From Synechococcus sp. Nb3U1 (GTDB lineage Bacteria > Cyanobacteriota > Cyanobacteriia > Thermostichales > Thermostichaceae), in the NCBI RefSeq assembly GCF_021533835.1, contig NZ_JAKFYQ010000001.1, positions 2,151,989-2,215,988 of the forward strand: DNA of 64,000 nt, in the 5' to 3' direction. Every line of letters starts with the position of its first letter. The stretch's first letter is position 1. This document shows, in pieces, positions 46,309 to 55,407 of the stretch. A program made the position numbers and the translations under genes. Below the pieces are notes generated by a model that was given only the letters and a program-made list of their open reading frames with translations, was not told the DNA's origin and ran no database searches.

Positions 46309-46998
46309 TCAGTAGGCCCAGATGGCTTTGAACCCGGATCCCGATTTCCATTTCTTCGGCTTGGGTTGGGGGTGAGGGACAGCAGGTTCAGGTTTGGGTT
46401 TATGGGATCCCGCTTCGGCTAGAGCCTCCGTGAGCTTTTGCCTCACCAGTTCTCGGGTTTCCAAAACATTGGTTTCTGCTGCCCATTCTGGCGAGTCTTG
46501 GACGGGATCATCCTCGGAAGTAAATTCAAGATCGTAGATCTCATTGCGATAGTCGGGACTAAGCCATTCCCAGGCACGCAAGTCGTAAAAATAAGGGAAG
46601 AGGCGCACGATACACTCGATGTCCAAATGTTCGGCAAAGCGACGAAAGGCTTCTTCTTCGGAAACCGGAAAAGGAGCATAGTGATCGGAGACAAACCACT
46701 TGAGAAACTTGCGGGCCTCTGGAATAATTTGCTCTGCGATCATGGATCCCACAGCGGCTGTATTGAAACAATTCACCAACAGATGTTCCAGCATCACCGC
46801 GTTGTACTCGGCAAAGCAGGTTTGCTCACGGGTATCCACCGGTTGCCAGGGCATATTGCCGTTGGCGGCAATCAGTAGATGAACCAAATCATGGGATGGG
46901 TTGGTTTGAATGTAGCCATGCCCCTCTAGCTTGACACCGTCACAGCTAAAGAGCTGGTGCTGTGGGCTCCAGTAGAACTTCAGTTGCTTTGCCACCAT
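46309..46998 (-). CDS. Hypothetical protein with proline/lysine-rich tail
   Basis: A 229-residue soluble protein that I do not recognise. Residues about 1-170 look globular (KQLKFYWSPQHQLFSCDGVK, NPSHDLVHLLIAANGNMPWQ, YAPFPVSEEEAFRRFAEHLD). The tail (about 195-229) is rich in Pro and Lys. Its ATG at 46998 lies four bases after the stop of the next small gene upstream on the same strand, implying an operon. It ends 17 bases past the convergent tyrS stop. No function can be proposed from sequence. Confidence 0.65.
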   Translation of the reverse strand: MVAKQLKFYWSPQHQLFSCDGVKLEGHGYIQTNPSHDLVHLLIAANGNMPWQPVDTREQTCFAEYNAVMLEHLLVNCFNTAAVGSMIAEQIIPEARKFLKWFVSDHYAPFPVSEEEAFRRFAEHLDIECIVRLFPYFYDLRAWEWLSPDYRNEIYDLEFTSEDDPVQDSPEWAAETNVLETRELVRQKLTEALAEAGSHKPKPEPAVPHPQPKPKKWKSGSGFKAIWAY

Positions 46999-47001
46999 GA
47001 C

Positions 47002-47229
47002 CTAATCGTCCTCCTCACCCAGGGGATCCCTTTCCAACTGAACCCAGGATCCCAAGCCAATGATTTGCAAATTATCTTCTGAGTGTAGCAAAGCACCTCC
47101 GCTGGGTTGGTAGCCCTGAGCCGGAATGGATCCCGATATCCGATTCAACCGGTTCAACGCTTGCCGCCGGTAACGCAAGGATGTCAGGCTGAGAACAAAG
47201 TGCTTTTCGTGGCGATTATGATTCAGCAA
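47002..47229 (-). CDS. Small hypothetical protein upstream of 46309 gene
   Basis: A 75-residue frame starting with TTG, with a basic N-terminal half and an acidic end (GSWVQLERDPLGEEDD). Its stop is three bases before the ATG of the next gene on the same strand, which favours a translated leader or operon partner. Its 5' end overlaps the start of the cyclophilin gene on the other strand. No known family. Confidence 0.35.
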   Translation of the reverse strand: MLNHNRHEKHFVLSLTSLRYRRQALNRLNRISGSIPAQGYQPSGGALLHSEDNLQIIGLGSWVQLERDPLGEEDD

Positions 47230-48312
47230 GTTAAACGGGCACTCTCCTGGTCACAGCTCAGTCTTTGGGGAATCGGCCTGATCTGTGTCCTTTTCTGGGC
47301 GGTTCCAGCACTGGCCCTTCCGCAAGGGAATGCCATCACGGATGCTCGTACCCTCCTACGACAAGCCTTACCCATTCAGGAGTCCAGCTTGCTGGAGTTG
47401 GATGAGGCCATCTCCAAAATCGATGCTGACCTGAAATACAACCGTTGGTCGGCGGTACGAGGGGATGTTCGTCTGGTGGAGCGGTTGCTGGATCGCTATG
47501 CAGCCCCGTTGTTGGCGAGTTTACCCGAGGCTAAGTTGCCCACCGCTGCTGAACAGATGGCCGCTATTCGCGAACAGTTAGAAATCGTCAGCCAGGAAAC
47601 CCAACGCAAATCTAAGGGCAAAGATGCTGCCCGCGATGCTTACGATCACCTGTTGGCTAGTTTGGGATCCCTGGAGGACAGCTGGCTGGGGCCTTTCCCC
47701 TACGAGATACCCGCTGAGTATGCGGATAGGCCCCAACTGTTGGGCCGGGCTGAGGTGGAGTTGACTACCACGGCTGGACAAATGCGGATCACCTTGGATG
47801 GCTACAGCGCTCCCATTACAGCAGGCAATTTTGCCGATTTGGTACAGCGAGGCTTCTACGATGGCCTCAGTTTTGACCGGGTGGAAAACTTTTACGTGAT
47901 TCAAGCAGGGGATCCCCCTGGCCCTGCCGATGGGTACGTGGATCCGGCCACCGGCAAAACTCGCACCATCCCGATGGAAATTCGCGCCAAAGGAGAAGTG
48001 ATTCCTCACTACGGCCAAACCTTTGAGCAGTTGGGCCTGTGGGATGTAGAACCAGCTTTGCCCTTTTCAGCAGAAGGGACGGTGGCCATGGCCCGCTACC
48101 CGGACGATCCCAACAGTGCCTCTTCGCAGTTTTTTATCTTCATGGCGGAGCCGGATCTGACCCCAGCAGGGTTGAACCTAATGGATGGCCGCTATGCGGT
48201 GTTCGGCTATGTGACGGAAGGCACGGAAGTGCTGCACCAAATTAAGCTGAGTGACCAGATTTTGAGTGCCCGGTTGATTTCAGGCCAAGAAAATCTCAAG
48301 AACGTAGGATAA
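47218..48312 (+). CDS. Cyclophilin-type peptidylprolyl isomerase, CYP38/TLP40-like
   Basis: A 364-residue exported or lumenal protein. Residues 1-34 are a signal peptide (hydrophobic core LWGIGLICVLFWAVPALA). Next comes a helical region (about 40-160) as in plant CYP38/TLP40, then a cyclophilin domain (about 170-355). The latter has RVENFYVIQAGDPPGPADGY, EGTVAMARYPDDPNSASSQF and GYVTEGTEVLHQIKLSD. In plants the relative helps photosystem II assembly and maintenance in the lumen. Active-site Arg and Phe positions are partly altered, so isomerase activity may be weak. ATG 47218 is chosen because it starts the signal peptide. Confidence 0.88.
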   Translation: MIQQVKRALSWSQLSLWGIGLICVLFWAVPALALPQGNAITDARTLLRQALPIQESSLLELDEAISKIDADLKYNRWSAVRGDVRLVERLLDRYAAPLLASLPEAKLPTAAEQMAAIREQLEIVSQETQRKSKGKDAARDAYDHLLASLGSLEDSWLGPFPYEIPAEYADRPQLLGRAEVELTTTAGQMRITLDGYSAPITAGNFADLVQRGFYDGLSFDRVENFYVIQAGDPPGPADGYVDPATGKTRTIPMEIRAKGEVIPHYGQTFEQLGLWDVEPALPFSAEGTVAMARYPDDPNSASSQFFIFMAEPDLTPAGLNLMDGRYAVFGYVTEGTEVLHQIKLSDQILSARLISGQENLKNVG

Positions 48313-48361
48313 CGCTTTACGCAACGATGACGCGATATCCAATCGCGATATCCAATGCTTG

Positions 48362-49357
48362 CTATTGGGTAGTTTCTGTAGCCTCCTGCCGAACCACATC
48401 GATCAACCGCCGTACCGTTGCAGTACCTGAGGAGGCCTTAAATCGAAAAGGGAACTTGCCTTTACCCAACAGGCGCAATCCCAAAGGCGCCAAACTCAGC
48501 AACCCCTTGGGATCCCGTCCTTGATTGGCCACCACCTGTAAGCCAAAGCGGCGTTCATCCACCCAGCCCCCGGCTCGCACCAGTTGCACCAAGGTTTTGC
48601 GGTGGCGAATCGAACGGCTGGCCCCAGAAACAGATCTCTCGTTGGGATATCCGGCCAGGATCCCTTGTTTGAGTTCGGTAATCTGATCTAGGGGTGCCAC
48701 CCCCATGGGGCAGACGGTGTTGCAGTTCCAGCAGCGGGTACAGCCCCACACCCCGGCAGTACTGTCCTGAGCTTGCAGGCGTTCTGCTCGCTGGCTGTCG
48801 CGATTATCTTGCACAAGGCGGTTGGCTTTGGCCAGAGCATGGGGGCCGACAAACTCAGGGTTCACCTCTTTGGCATTGCAGTCGGAATAGCAAGCCCCAC
48901 AGAGAATGCAGCCACTGGCGGCGTTGAGATGATCCCGCTCGGCCGGGGATTGCAAAAACTCTCGCTCCGGGATCCGACGACCTGCCGTGCTGACAAAGGG
49001 ATCCACCCGGCTCAGGTCATTCCAGAAGGGCTGCATATCGACAACCAAATCCCGCAGGACGGGCAAGTTTCCCATAGGGCCAATGCGAATCGGCTGTGGT
49101 TGTGGGCTGTGGGTATCCAGCTCATCTTCTACATGTTGCTGACAAGCGAGGGCGGCTCTGCCGTTGATGCGCATGGCACAGCTGCCACAGATGGTGTTGC
49201 GGCAGTTTTTGCGAAAGGCGAGACTGCCATCCTGCTCCCACTTAATTTGGTTGAGGCAATCGAGAATCGTGGTGCTAGGGGAAGTCTCTAGCCAAAAGGA
49301 TTGCAGCCTCGGGGGGCCAGGGGGCAATTGACGGAAAATCTGAAATTCAACTCGCAT
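48362..49357 (-). CDS. sdhB: Succinate dehydrogenase/fumarate reductase iron-sulfur subunit
   Basis: A 331-residue iron-sulfur subunit. The plant-type [2Fe-2S] domain (about 5-100) has CRNTICGSCAMRINGRAALAC. The C-terminal [4Fe-4S]/[3Fe-4S] domain has CILCGACYSDCNAKEVNP and CTRCWNCNTVCPMGVAP. The long form with about 90 extra residues after the last cysteine group is common in cyanobacteria. ATG 49357 gives MRVEFQIFRQLPPG. The flavoprotein subunit is not adjacent, as is usual in cyanobacteria. It connects thylakoid respiration and plastoquinone reduction. Confidence 0.92.
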   Translation of the reverse strand: MRVEFQIFRQLPPGPPRLQSFWLETSPSTTILDCLNQIKWEQDGSLAFRKNCRNTICGSCAMRINGRAALACQQHVEDELDTHSPQPQPIRIGPMGNLPVLRDLVVDMQPFWNDLSRVDPFVSTAGRRIPEREFLQSPAERDHLNAASGCILCGACYSDCNAKEVNPEFVGPHALAKANRLVQDNRDSQRAERLQAQDSTAGVWGCTRCWNCNTVCPMGVAPLDQITELKQGILAGYPNERSVSGASRSIRHRKTLVQLVRAGGWVDERRFGLQVVANQGRDPKGLLSLAPLGLRLLGKGKFPFRFKASSGTATVRRLIDVVRQEATETTQ

Positions 49358-49416
49358 ATTCGGGCAACAGGCGGGATCCCTTATCTTAGCGGCAACAAGG
49401 GGATCCTTACCAAGCC

Positions 49417-50184
49417 TTAAAACCCCCGACTCAGGGCACTCCCCGGCCCCTGAAACAACAGCCAGGAAATGAGAAAGTTGGTCACGAATACCCCTAGCAG
49501 AGCCGTTACCACCGCATCGGTCGTGGAGCGTCCCACCCCTTTTGCCCCACCGCTTGTAGAGAGGCCCCAACTGGATCCGACAATGGCAATCAGTGAGCCA
49601 AACACCATCGCCTTAAAACAACACACCAGCAAATCCCAGGGAGCCAGTAGGTTTTGAGCCGAGGTGAGGAACATATTGGGGGAGATGTTATAAGCAGAAG
49701 CACAGATGATCATGCCCCCTACCAACCCCGTCAGCAGAGACAGGATGGTCAGCACCGGCAACATCAGCCCCGAGGCCATGACACGCGGGATCACCAGATA
49801 ATCCACGGGATCCGTGCGCAACAGTTGCAAAGCATCGATCTGCTCCGTCACCTTCATGGTGCCCAGCTCGGCAGCAAAGGCAGATCCGACTCGACCGGCC
49901 ATGATCACGGCTGTCACCACTGGCGTCAGTTCACGGGTGAGGGCAATGGCCAAAACGCCCCCAATTAGGGAGGAAGCACCAAAATTGATGAACTCCCGCG
50001 CCAGCTGAATTGTAAATACGCCGCTGATCACCACTGCTGTGATCAAAACAATCAGCAAGGATTCCAGCCCGACAGCCGACAGTTGATCCAGGGTATTGCG
50101 ACGATGAATCCGGCCCCGGCTCAAGTGCAAAATCACCTGCCCAGCTAGGAGCCAGCTATGGCCAACCCGGTTCAACCAGTTCAT
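49417..50184 (-). CDS. MlaE-family lipid ABC transporter permease
   Basis: A 255-residue membrane protein of the MlaE/TGD1 family. It has about five helices and the family core AVVISGVFTIQLAREFINFG, ALTRELTPVVTAVIMAGRVG, SAFAAELGTMKVTEQIDAL and LRTDPVDYLVIPRVMASGLM. It is expected to move phospholipids between membranes with an MlaF ATPase and an MCE-domain protein, neither of which is adjacent. Plant TGD1 descends from this cyanobacterial form. It follows the GerMN gene on the same strand by 18 bases, suggesting co-expression. Confidence 0.92.
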   Translation of the reverse strand: MNWLNRVGHSWLLAGQVILHLSRGRIHRRNTLDQLSAVGLESLLIVLITAVVISGVFTIQLAREFINFGASSLIGGVLAIALTRELTPVVTAVIMAGRVGSAFAAELGTMKVTEQIDALQLLRTDPVDYLVIPRVMASGLMLPVLTILSLLTGLVGGMIICASAYNISPNMFLTSAQNLLAPWDLLVCCFKAMVFGSLIAIVGSSWGLSTSGGAKGVGRSTTDAVVTALLGVFVTNFLISWLLFQGPGSALSRGF

Positions 50185-50202
50185 CTGTCCTCTCCCCTGC
50201 CC

Positions 50203-50829
50203 TTAGGAGGCTGAGACCTCTGCTGGCTCAGCCTCCGGTTCTGCTGGCAGTTGGAAGCTGAGCACAAACGAAGCGCGGGTCAGGGGTTGATCGATTATCA
50301 GACCTTCTCCACCCAAGACCTCTAGGGCGCGGCCCTCCACCGAGATCCATAGCCGTGCGCCGGGGTTTTGGCTGGTGGCGGTGTAAAGCACCTGGGTGAT
50401 CCGGCCCATCATCAGGGTGGAGCCTCCCCCCTGAGTGAATTCGGGTGAGAAGTTGAGAAAAATATCGTTTCCCTCGATCCGCACATCCAGCACTCGGGTC
50501 TCGGGTGGGATCGCCGTACTCAGTTGAGGATCAGTCGGGCCAGCGATCAGCTCCTCCAGGGCAAGGCGGATCCCTTCTTGGGCATCGAGGGCACGCACGA
50601 TCCGCTCTTGCTGTACGTAGTAGATGGCATTGTCAGCGGTGGTCAGCCAGTAGACAGAGAGGGTTTGTTGCGGCCCAATGCTGTACCACCAAGCTCCCCC
50701 CATCAGCCCCAACCCGGTTAAGAAGCCTAGGATCCCCAGTTGCAGGGCAGTGCCACGCCGTGGGCGAGAATGCCGTCCTACCGACCCAATGGCTCCGAAC
50801 TCTGCCATGCGCCCTCCGTAGTGGCTCAT
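50203..50829 (-). CDS. GerMN-domain lipoprotein-like protein
   Basis: A 208-residue protein with an N-terminal basic tail, one membrane helix (about 29-50, LGILGFLTGLGLMGGAWWYS) and a periplasmic GerMN domain (about 55-190). The domain has LSVYWLTTADNAIYYVQQER, IRLALEELIAGPTDPQLSTA, and NDIFLNFSPEFTQGGGST. It is not a classical lipoprotein, since no lipobox cysteine is seen. GerMN domains may bind peptidoglycan or oligomerise. It lies 18 bases upstream of the MlaE permease. ATG 50829 is chosen; 50808 is an alternative. Confidence 0.82.
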   Translation of the reverse strand: MSHYGGRMAEFGAIGSVGRHSRPRRGTALQLGILGFLTGLGLMGGAWWYSIGPQQTLSVYWLTTADNAIYYVQQERIVRALDAQEGIRLALEELIAGPTDPQLSTAIPPETRVLDVRIEGNDIFLNFSPEFTQGGGSTLMMGRITQVLYTATSQNPGARLWISVEGRALEVLGGEGLIIDQPLTRASFVLSFQLPAEPEAEPAEVSAS

Positions 50830-50938
50830 AGTTGGCAATTCCTCTATCTCACCTAGCTCTAGAGTAGCGAAGAAAGACCGATTCTGCGGGGATGGGGCCA
50901 GAGGGGCAGACCAAAGGCTATCTGGCGGTCCAACGGGC

Positions 50939-51415
50939 TTAATCCTCTCCCGACTTAGATTGGGGTTTGGCCCGCCGTACCAACCAGTAGCTAACCGAGA
51001 GGGCCAAGGTGGCTGCCCCCAACCCGATCAGATCCAGGCCCCCCAGCTTCTCAAAATCAAAAATGATGATCTTTCGGGCCACAGCAATCAGGGAAGTGAC
51101 GATCACCAGCTCCACCTGTACCACCTGCTTTTGCAGATAGGCGGTGATGTTTTCCAAAATCTCTAGAGCGATCAGAATATTCAAAAAGAGGCCGAAAATC
51201 TCGATCAGGGTGGTGGAAAAAAATCCGGTTGGCTCCACCAACAAATCCGTCACCAAGAACCGAGCCAGATCTACCACCGCCACCAGGATCAGCCCGATCA
51301 TCAATACCGAAAGCAACTTCGAGATCAGGCTTTCCAGGCGGGTGATGCTCCGCAAAAAGGGATCCTCTTCTTCTGTTTCGTGGGGATTGTGGAGTAGCCA
51401 CTTGAACCAACGCAT
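50939..51415 (-). CDS. PsiE-family membrane protein
   Basis: A 158-residue protein with four helices (about 32-52, 68-85, 100-115 and 130-148). The family (phosphate-starvation-inducible E-like) is recognised by LVAVVDLARFLVTDLL, IEIFGLFLNILIALEILENI and LVIVTSLIAVARKIIIFDFE. No transport or catalytic function is established. ATG 51415 is clear. It ends about 110 bases before the GerMN gene on the same strand. Confidence 0.85.
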   Translation of the reverse strand: MRWFKWLLHNPHETEEEDPFLRSITRLESLISKLLSVLMIGLILVAVVDLARFLVTDLLVEPTGFFSTTLIEIFGLFLNILIALEILENITAYLQKQVVQVELVIVTSLIAVARKIIIFDFEKLGGLDLIGLGAATLALSVSYWLVRRAKPQSKSGED

Positions 51416-51486
51416 TGCCGGATCCCCGTAGGGCTTCTAGCCCCTATGCCGCCACTTAGACGCCAACATTATCCATCGCAACGGTT

Positions 51487-51648
51487 TCAACCGGAAGAGG
51501 GTAGGGAAGGGCGATGGTTACGGCAGCGGTCGGAGCAATATTTCACCTCTGACCAACAGTTGGCCCATTTTTTGCGCCAGGTGAGAGGTCTTTGGCAGGT
51601 GAGACAAATTTTGCTGGGCAAATCCGATTTCTTCCGTTGGCGTGCCAT
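51487..51648 (-). CDS. DUF2256 small zinc-finger-like protein
   Basis: A 53-residue protein with KSDLPSKICLTCQRPLTWRK and VKYCSDRCR, matching DUF2256. The two CxxC-like pairs probably hold a zinc. Basic residues suggest nucleic-acid or protein contact. The frame is open further upstream to 51738, but those residues are not family-like, so ATG 51648 is preferred. Function unknown. Confidence 0.85.
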   Translation of the reverse strand: MARQRKKSDLPSKICLTCQRPLTWRKKWANCWSEVKYCSDRCRNHRPSLPSSG

Positions 51649-51916
51649 GGTGCGATGCAAAACAAAGGCTGACTCTGTAGTCAGCTTAACAATCCTGCCT
51701 TGGTGTTGACCGTTACCATCACGGGTAGTTTGACCCATACCTCACCTTAGCAAAAGCTAAATTTTGCAAAACCTGAGGGGTAAATCGGGTAGGCTCTTGA
51801 AATTGAGTGAGGTTCCTGCTGCTTGTTGCAGGAATCCCTTGGGAAGTCTGGGTCAACGGTTGCTTGGCCTACCGTTCAGTGAAGATCTCTATACCCGCTC
51901 GGCCCCTTAAATTCGT

Positions 51917-52882
51917 ATGAAATCCCAGCGAAATATTGTAGATATAGATTTGGCTGTTCAGAGTTCTATCTCAGCATCCGAGCGGGTTGAGGTTCGGCTA
52001 GCGGAGAGCAAGCCCACCAGCTCTCGTCACTCATCCTCTGCTTCTGAAGATTCTGTGGGCATGTTCCTGCGGGAAATGGCTCGCTACCCTCTGCTCAATG
52101 CTGAACAAGAGGTGAAATTGGGGCGGCTGATCGCGGAGGGGGGGGCCTCTGGAGAACGGGCAAAACGGGAGTTGGTGCGGGCTAACCTGCGGTTGGTGGT
52201 TTCCATTGCCAAAAAGTATTTGAATCGTGGCGTGCCATTTCTGGATCTGATTCAGGAGGGCACGATTGGCCTGATCCGAGCAGCAGAAAAATTCGAGTAC
52301 GAACGGGGCTATAAGTTCTCCACCTATGCCTACTGGTGGATTCGCCAGGGGATCACCCGCGCTGTGGCCAACCAAGCGCGTTTGGTGCGGATCCCAGTGC
52401 ACATGGTGGAAAAGCTCAATCAGGTGAAGCGAGTGCGGCGGGAGCTGACCGAAGCCTTAAATCGTCGGCCCACCCAGGCGGAAATTGCCGAAGCTCTGGA
52501 GATCTCCCCCGATAAACTAGATGCCATTCTAGAAGCCGGACGCCAAACCCTCTCCCTCCATGCGCGGGTGGGCAAAGAGGAAGATACCGAATTGATGCAG
52601 CTGATTGAGGCCCCCAATGGCCCCACTCCCGAAACGCAAATGGATCTGCACCTGCTGTCTGCCCAACTAGAGGAGCTGCTTGAGCAACTCAGTCCCCGGG
52701 AACAGGAGATTCTCAAGCTGCGCTACGGCTTAGAAGATGGCCATCTGCACACCCTTTCGGAAATTGGGCAGCTTTTCGGCCTGTCTCGGGAGCGTGTCCG
52801 GCAAATTCAAGCCCGGGCCATGCGCAAGCTGCGCCATCCGCGCCGCCAGGAAACCCTGGAAGATTGGATGATCTCGTTGTAG
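51917..52882 (+). CDS. Group 2 RNA polymerase sigma-70 factor
   Basis: A 321-residue sigma factor of the RpoD-like non-essential group 2 type. Region 1.2 ([20 protein letters not shown]), region 2 ([60 protein letters not shown]), region 3 and region 4 ([14 protein letters not shown], [20 protein letters not shown]) are all present. There is no region 1.1, as expected for group 2. It would recognise near-consensus promoters under stress or changes in carbon or light. Subtype (SigB to SigE) cannot be settled. The 268-base upstream gap likely holds its promoter. Confidence 0.94.
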   Translation: MKSQRNIVDIDLAVQSSISASERVEVRLAESKPTSSRHSSSASEDSVGMFLREMARYPLLNAEQEVKLGRLIAEGGASGERAKRELVRANLRLVVSIAKKYLNRGVPFLDLIQEGTIGLIRAAEKFEYERGYKFSTYAYWWIRQGITRAVANQARLVRIPVHMVEKLNQVKRVRRELTEALNRRPTQAEIAEALEISPDKLDAILEAGRQTLSLHARVGKEEDTELMQLIEAPNGPTPETQMDLHLLSAQLEELLEQLSPREQEILKLRYGLEDGHLHTLSEIGQLFGLSRERVRQIQARAMRKLRHPRRQETLEDWMISL

Positions 52883-52907
52883 AAGCGCTTTGCACAATTC
52901 CAATCCA

Positions 52908-54821
52908 TTACTCCAAGCTTGACCTGAGGGTATGCACTCCTCGGCGCGACCAAGTGACTGCCCCAGAGCGATCCGCTCCATAGAGAGGGCGCTGTCTTTG
53001 CCGAAACCAAGCAGTAACGATCTCACTGCTGGGGCCAGAGGTAATGCCCGCCTGCACCTGAAAGCGCTCCAAGAGATCCAACACGACCGCCCCCCCATCC
53101 CACCACAGCCAATTGATTTGCGCAGGCATTAACGGGGATCCGCTCAATTCCGCCTGTACATTTGTCCCCGCCGAGCCCAACAGCAACCAACGGGATCCCT
53201 CCGTTTCTAGGGTCAACACCAGGGGATTGGTATGCACTGCCTGTAGCGATAGCCGTTCCCCAAGCGGGATCCGATCTCCAGGCCGCAACACCTGATAGGG
53301 GATCCCTGCTGATTGCACCGCCTCCAAAGCCCGCAGGTAACTCTCGGAAGCGACGTTGGCTCCTCCTCCATCCCAAAACTGATGCATCGAAACGGCTGGC
53401 AACAAACTGACCCAGCCCCCATTGGCAGATCCGGCGGAGGTCATGGAAACTGCCCCTGCCAAATTGCGAATGCCCCGTTGACGCAAATAGGGTAGCACTG
53501 TGAGTTCAGCCAGGCGGGGATCCCCACTATTTACAAGAAGATGGCGTCCCTCCGCTTGAATGGCCAAAATGGGAGTCCGCCCACTGGCCAAAGCCGTGAT
53601 CTGTACGGGTGGCCCTGGCCATAACCCCGGCCCAATCAGGATCCCGATCATGACCAAAGCCGTACCCTGCCAACGCAAAGCCCGTCGCCAACGGGGCCAA
53701 AAGGTGACCGCCACCAGAGCGCCGTACAACAGCAGACACTGCAGGATAGAAATCACCCCTGTGTAATAGGAGCTGAAGGGCCAACTGGCGATCCATCCCA
53801 CCCAATTGATTAGAGGGGTAAGCAGCAGCGTCAGCGGTTGCACCAACAGGGATGCCAGCCCCGGCGATAGCAACGCTACAAAGGCAACCCCAAATCCAGC
53901 CACCAATAACGGCAGCAGCAATGCCATCAACGGCGGATTGGCCAGCAGAGAATAGGTGGGAATGCGCCCGAATACAACAATTTGCAGTGGCAATGTCCAG
54001 ATTAAAGCCGCCAGCGGAATGGCCAAAGCTGTGGCTATCGTTGGGGGTAGAAAACGTAGCCGAGATACCATCGGGGCGGTGCCCACCAACAACCCCAACG
54101 TAGCGGCAAAGCTCAGTTGAAAGCCCAGATCCGTAATCCAATTGGGTTGATAAACCAACAGCACTACTGCCGCCAACAGCAATGTCCCCAGCGGGTTCAG
54201 CTTCACCTTGCCCTGCAGACGGGGCTCCGTCAGCACCGCCATAGCCGCCACACCCATCAACCCGGCCCTCAATACAGAAGGGCTGAATCCGGTCAAGGTC
54301 ATGTAGAGGCCCAGCACCGCCAGGATGATCGCCTGTTGTCCGCGCACCGCCAACTTGCGGGTCAAGACAAAGACCACCCCCACCAACAGCGACACATGAA
54401 ACCCGGAAGCCGCCAAGGCATGGGCCATGCCAATTTCCCGGAAGGCATCCTGCAGGTCAAAGTCCAACTGGGCCGCACGGGATCCCAACACCAACGAAGC
54501 CAGCAAATTGCCCTCTCGTACCCCCAACCCGCTGATGAAAGCCCCTCGAATGCGGCGGCGCAACGCCCAGCCTCCCCAACTGCGTCCTCCCGCTTGTGGA
54601 ACCACCTCCTGAGCACTCAGCCCGGCGAAGGATCCCTGTCGGAGCAAATAGGCTTGAAAATCGAAAGCCCCCGGATTCAAGGCCGGACTAGGCAAATAGA
54701 GGGATCCCGTCAGCCGTACCCGCTGGCTGGGGTGTAAATCCTGTTCTTCAGAATTGACAGGATCGGTGGTGACATAGAGCTTGCCAGAAACCAAGCGAGC
54801 CGTTTGATCCGAGTTCAACAC
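52908..54821 (-). CDS. comEC: ComEC/Rec2 DNA uptake channel, C-terminal part (frameshifted gene)
   Basis: A 637-residue open frame covering most of ComEC: end of the N-terminal OB-like domain (RVRLTGSLYLPSPALNPGAF), the competence membrane domain with about ten helices (about 70-400: AHALAASGFHVSLLVGVVFV, LTGFSPSVLRAGLMGVAAMA), and a C-terminal metallo-lactamase-like domain (about 430-637). The nuclease domain is degenerate: HLLVNSGDP replaces the usual LID-x-G, and SAGSANGG replaces H-x-D-H-x-G. The channel imports single-stranded DNA. The gene is cut from its N-terminal part by a one-base deletion near 54820. The GTG at 54821 overlaps the upstream stop, so re-initiation might rescue it. Confidence 0.88.
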   Translation of the reverse strand: MLNSDQTARLVSGKLYVTTDPVNSEEQDLHPSQRVRLTGSLYLPSPALNPGAFDFQAYLLRQGSFAGLSAQEVVPQAGGRSWGGWALRRRIRGAFISGLGVREGNLLASLVLGSRAAQLDFDLQDAFREIGMAHALAASGFHVSLLVGVVFVLTRKLAVRGQQAIILAVLGLYMTLTGFSPSVLRAGLMGVAAMAVLTEPRLQGKVKLNPLGTLLLAAVVLLVYQPNWITDLGFQLSFAATLGLLVGTAPMVSRLRFLPPTIATALAIPLAALIWTLPLQIVVFGRIPTYSLLANPPLMALLLPLLVAGFGVAFVALLSPGLASLLVQPLTLLLTPLINWVGWIASWPFSSYYTGVISILQCLLLYGALVAVTFWPRWRRALRWQGTALVMIGILIGPGLWPGPPVQITALASGRTPILAIQAEGRHLLVNSGDPRLAELTVLPYLRQRGIRNLAGAVSMTSAGSANGGWVSLLPAVSMHQFWDGGGANVASESYLRALEAVQSAGIPYQVLRPGDRIPLGERLSLQAVHTNPLVLTLETEGSRWLLLGSAGTNVQAELSGSPLMPAQINWLWWDGGAVVLDLLERFQVQAGITSGPSSEIVTAWFRQRQRPLYGADRSGAVTWSRRGVHTLRSSLE

Positions 54822-55159
54822 TGCTCAGCCTGCAGCCAAAATTGCAGCCGTTCGCTGCGGGTCAGACGTGGCTCGGAGGTGATCTCGCCAACAATGCTGA
54901 TTCCTTGCTGCGGTGCCAGCAGACTAATGTCCGTCGGGCCGGGAAAAGGTTGTCGCCAGCCCAAATAGCCCCAAGCGATCCAGCCCACCAACCCCATCGC
55001 CAGCCAAGTGCGAACCCAGCGCGGTCGCTTCCGGCAAAGCAGGGATCCCAGTAAGCCCAACCCCAGCGGCACCCCCCACCCCCAGCCAGCTCCCTGTGGC
55101 CAGGCCCGCATCAGTAGGCCCAAAATCCAGCCCAACCCCAGCAAATAGGTGCCGTCCAT
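54815..55159 (-). CDS. comEC: ComEC N-terminal part (frameshifted gene)
   Basis: A 114-residue frame with two or three hydrophobic helices followed by the start of the ComEC OB-like domain (GISIVGEITSEPRLTRSERL, QFWLQAEQ) that stops at TGA 54815-54817. The continuation appears in another frame from GTG 54821 (LNSDQTARLVSGKLYVTTD). A single missing G (from a probable CAG-GTG-TTG) explains the break. Either the gene is a recent pseudogene, or the two overlapping parts are translated separately, or the base call is wrong. Confidence 0.85.
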   Translation of the reverse strand: MDGTYLLGLGWILGLLMRAWPQGAGWGWGVPLGLGLLGSLLCRKRPRWVRTWLAMGLVGWIAWGYLGWRQPFPGPTDISLLAPQQGISIVGEITSEPRLTRSERLQFWLQAEQC

Positions 55160-55407
55160 GTCCCCGCAGCCTGTTTGCCCCCCACTGTACCGTCGCAGTC
55201 AAGAGGGAGCCATTCGGCAGTCTTAACCTGACGGACTGTTCTCGAGGCACCTGCTGGGTTTCATCCCCGCTATCCCCACAAAACGTATTGAAAGATACTC
55301 TTTCTCGGCTAGCTCAAAGGGAGTGTAGATTAGGGCAGAGTGCGTGCTGAACGGGATTCCACCCTCAGTTTGTCCTCTGTCTTTCCCAATCTGTTTTCCT
55401 CGACTTT

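Noticed and set aside
51446..51709. Plus-strand frame of 87 codons opposite DUF2256
   Set aside because: The minus strand holds a recognisable DUF2256 gene; the plus frame has composition expected from its complement.
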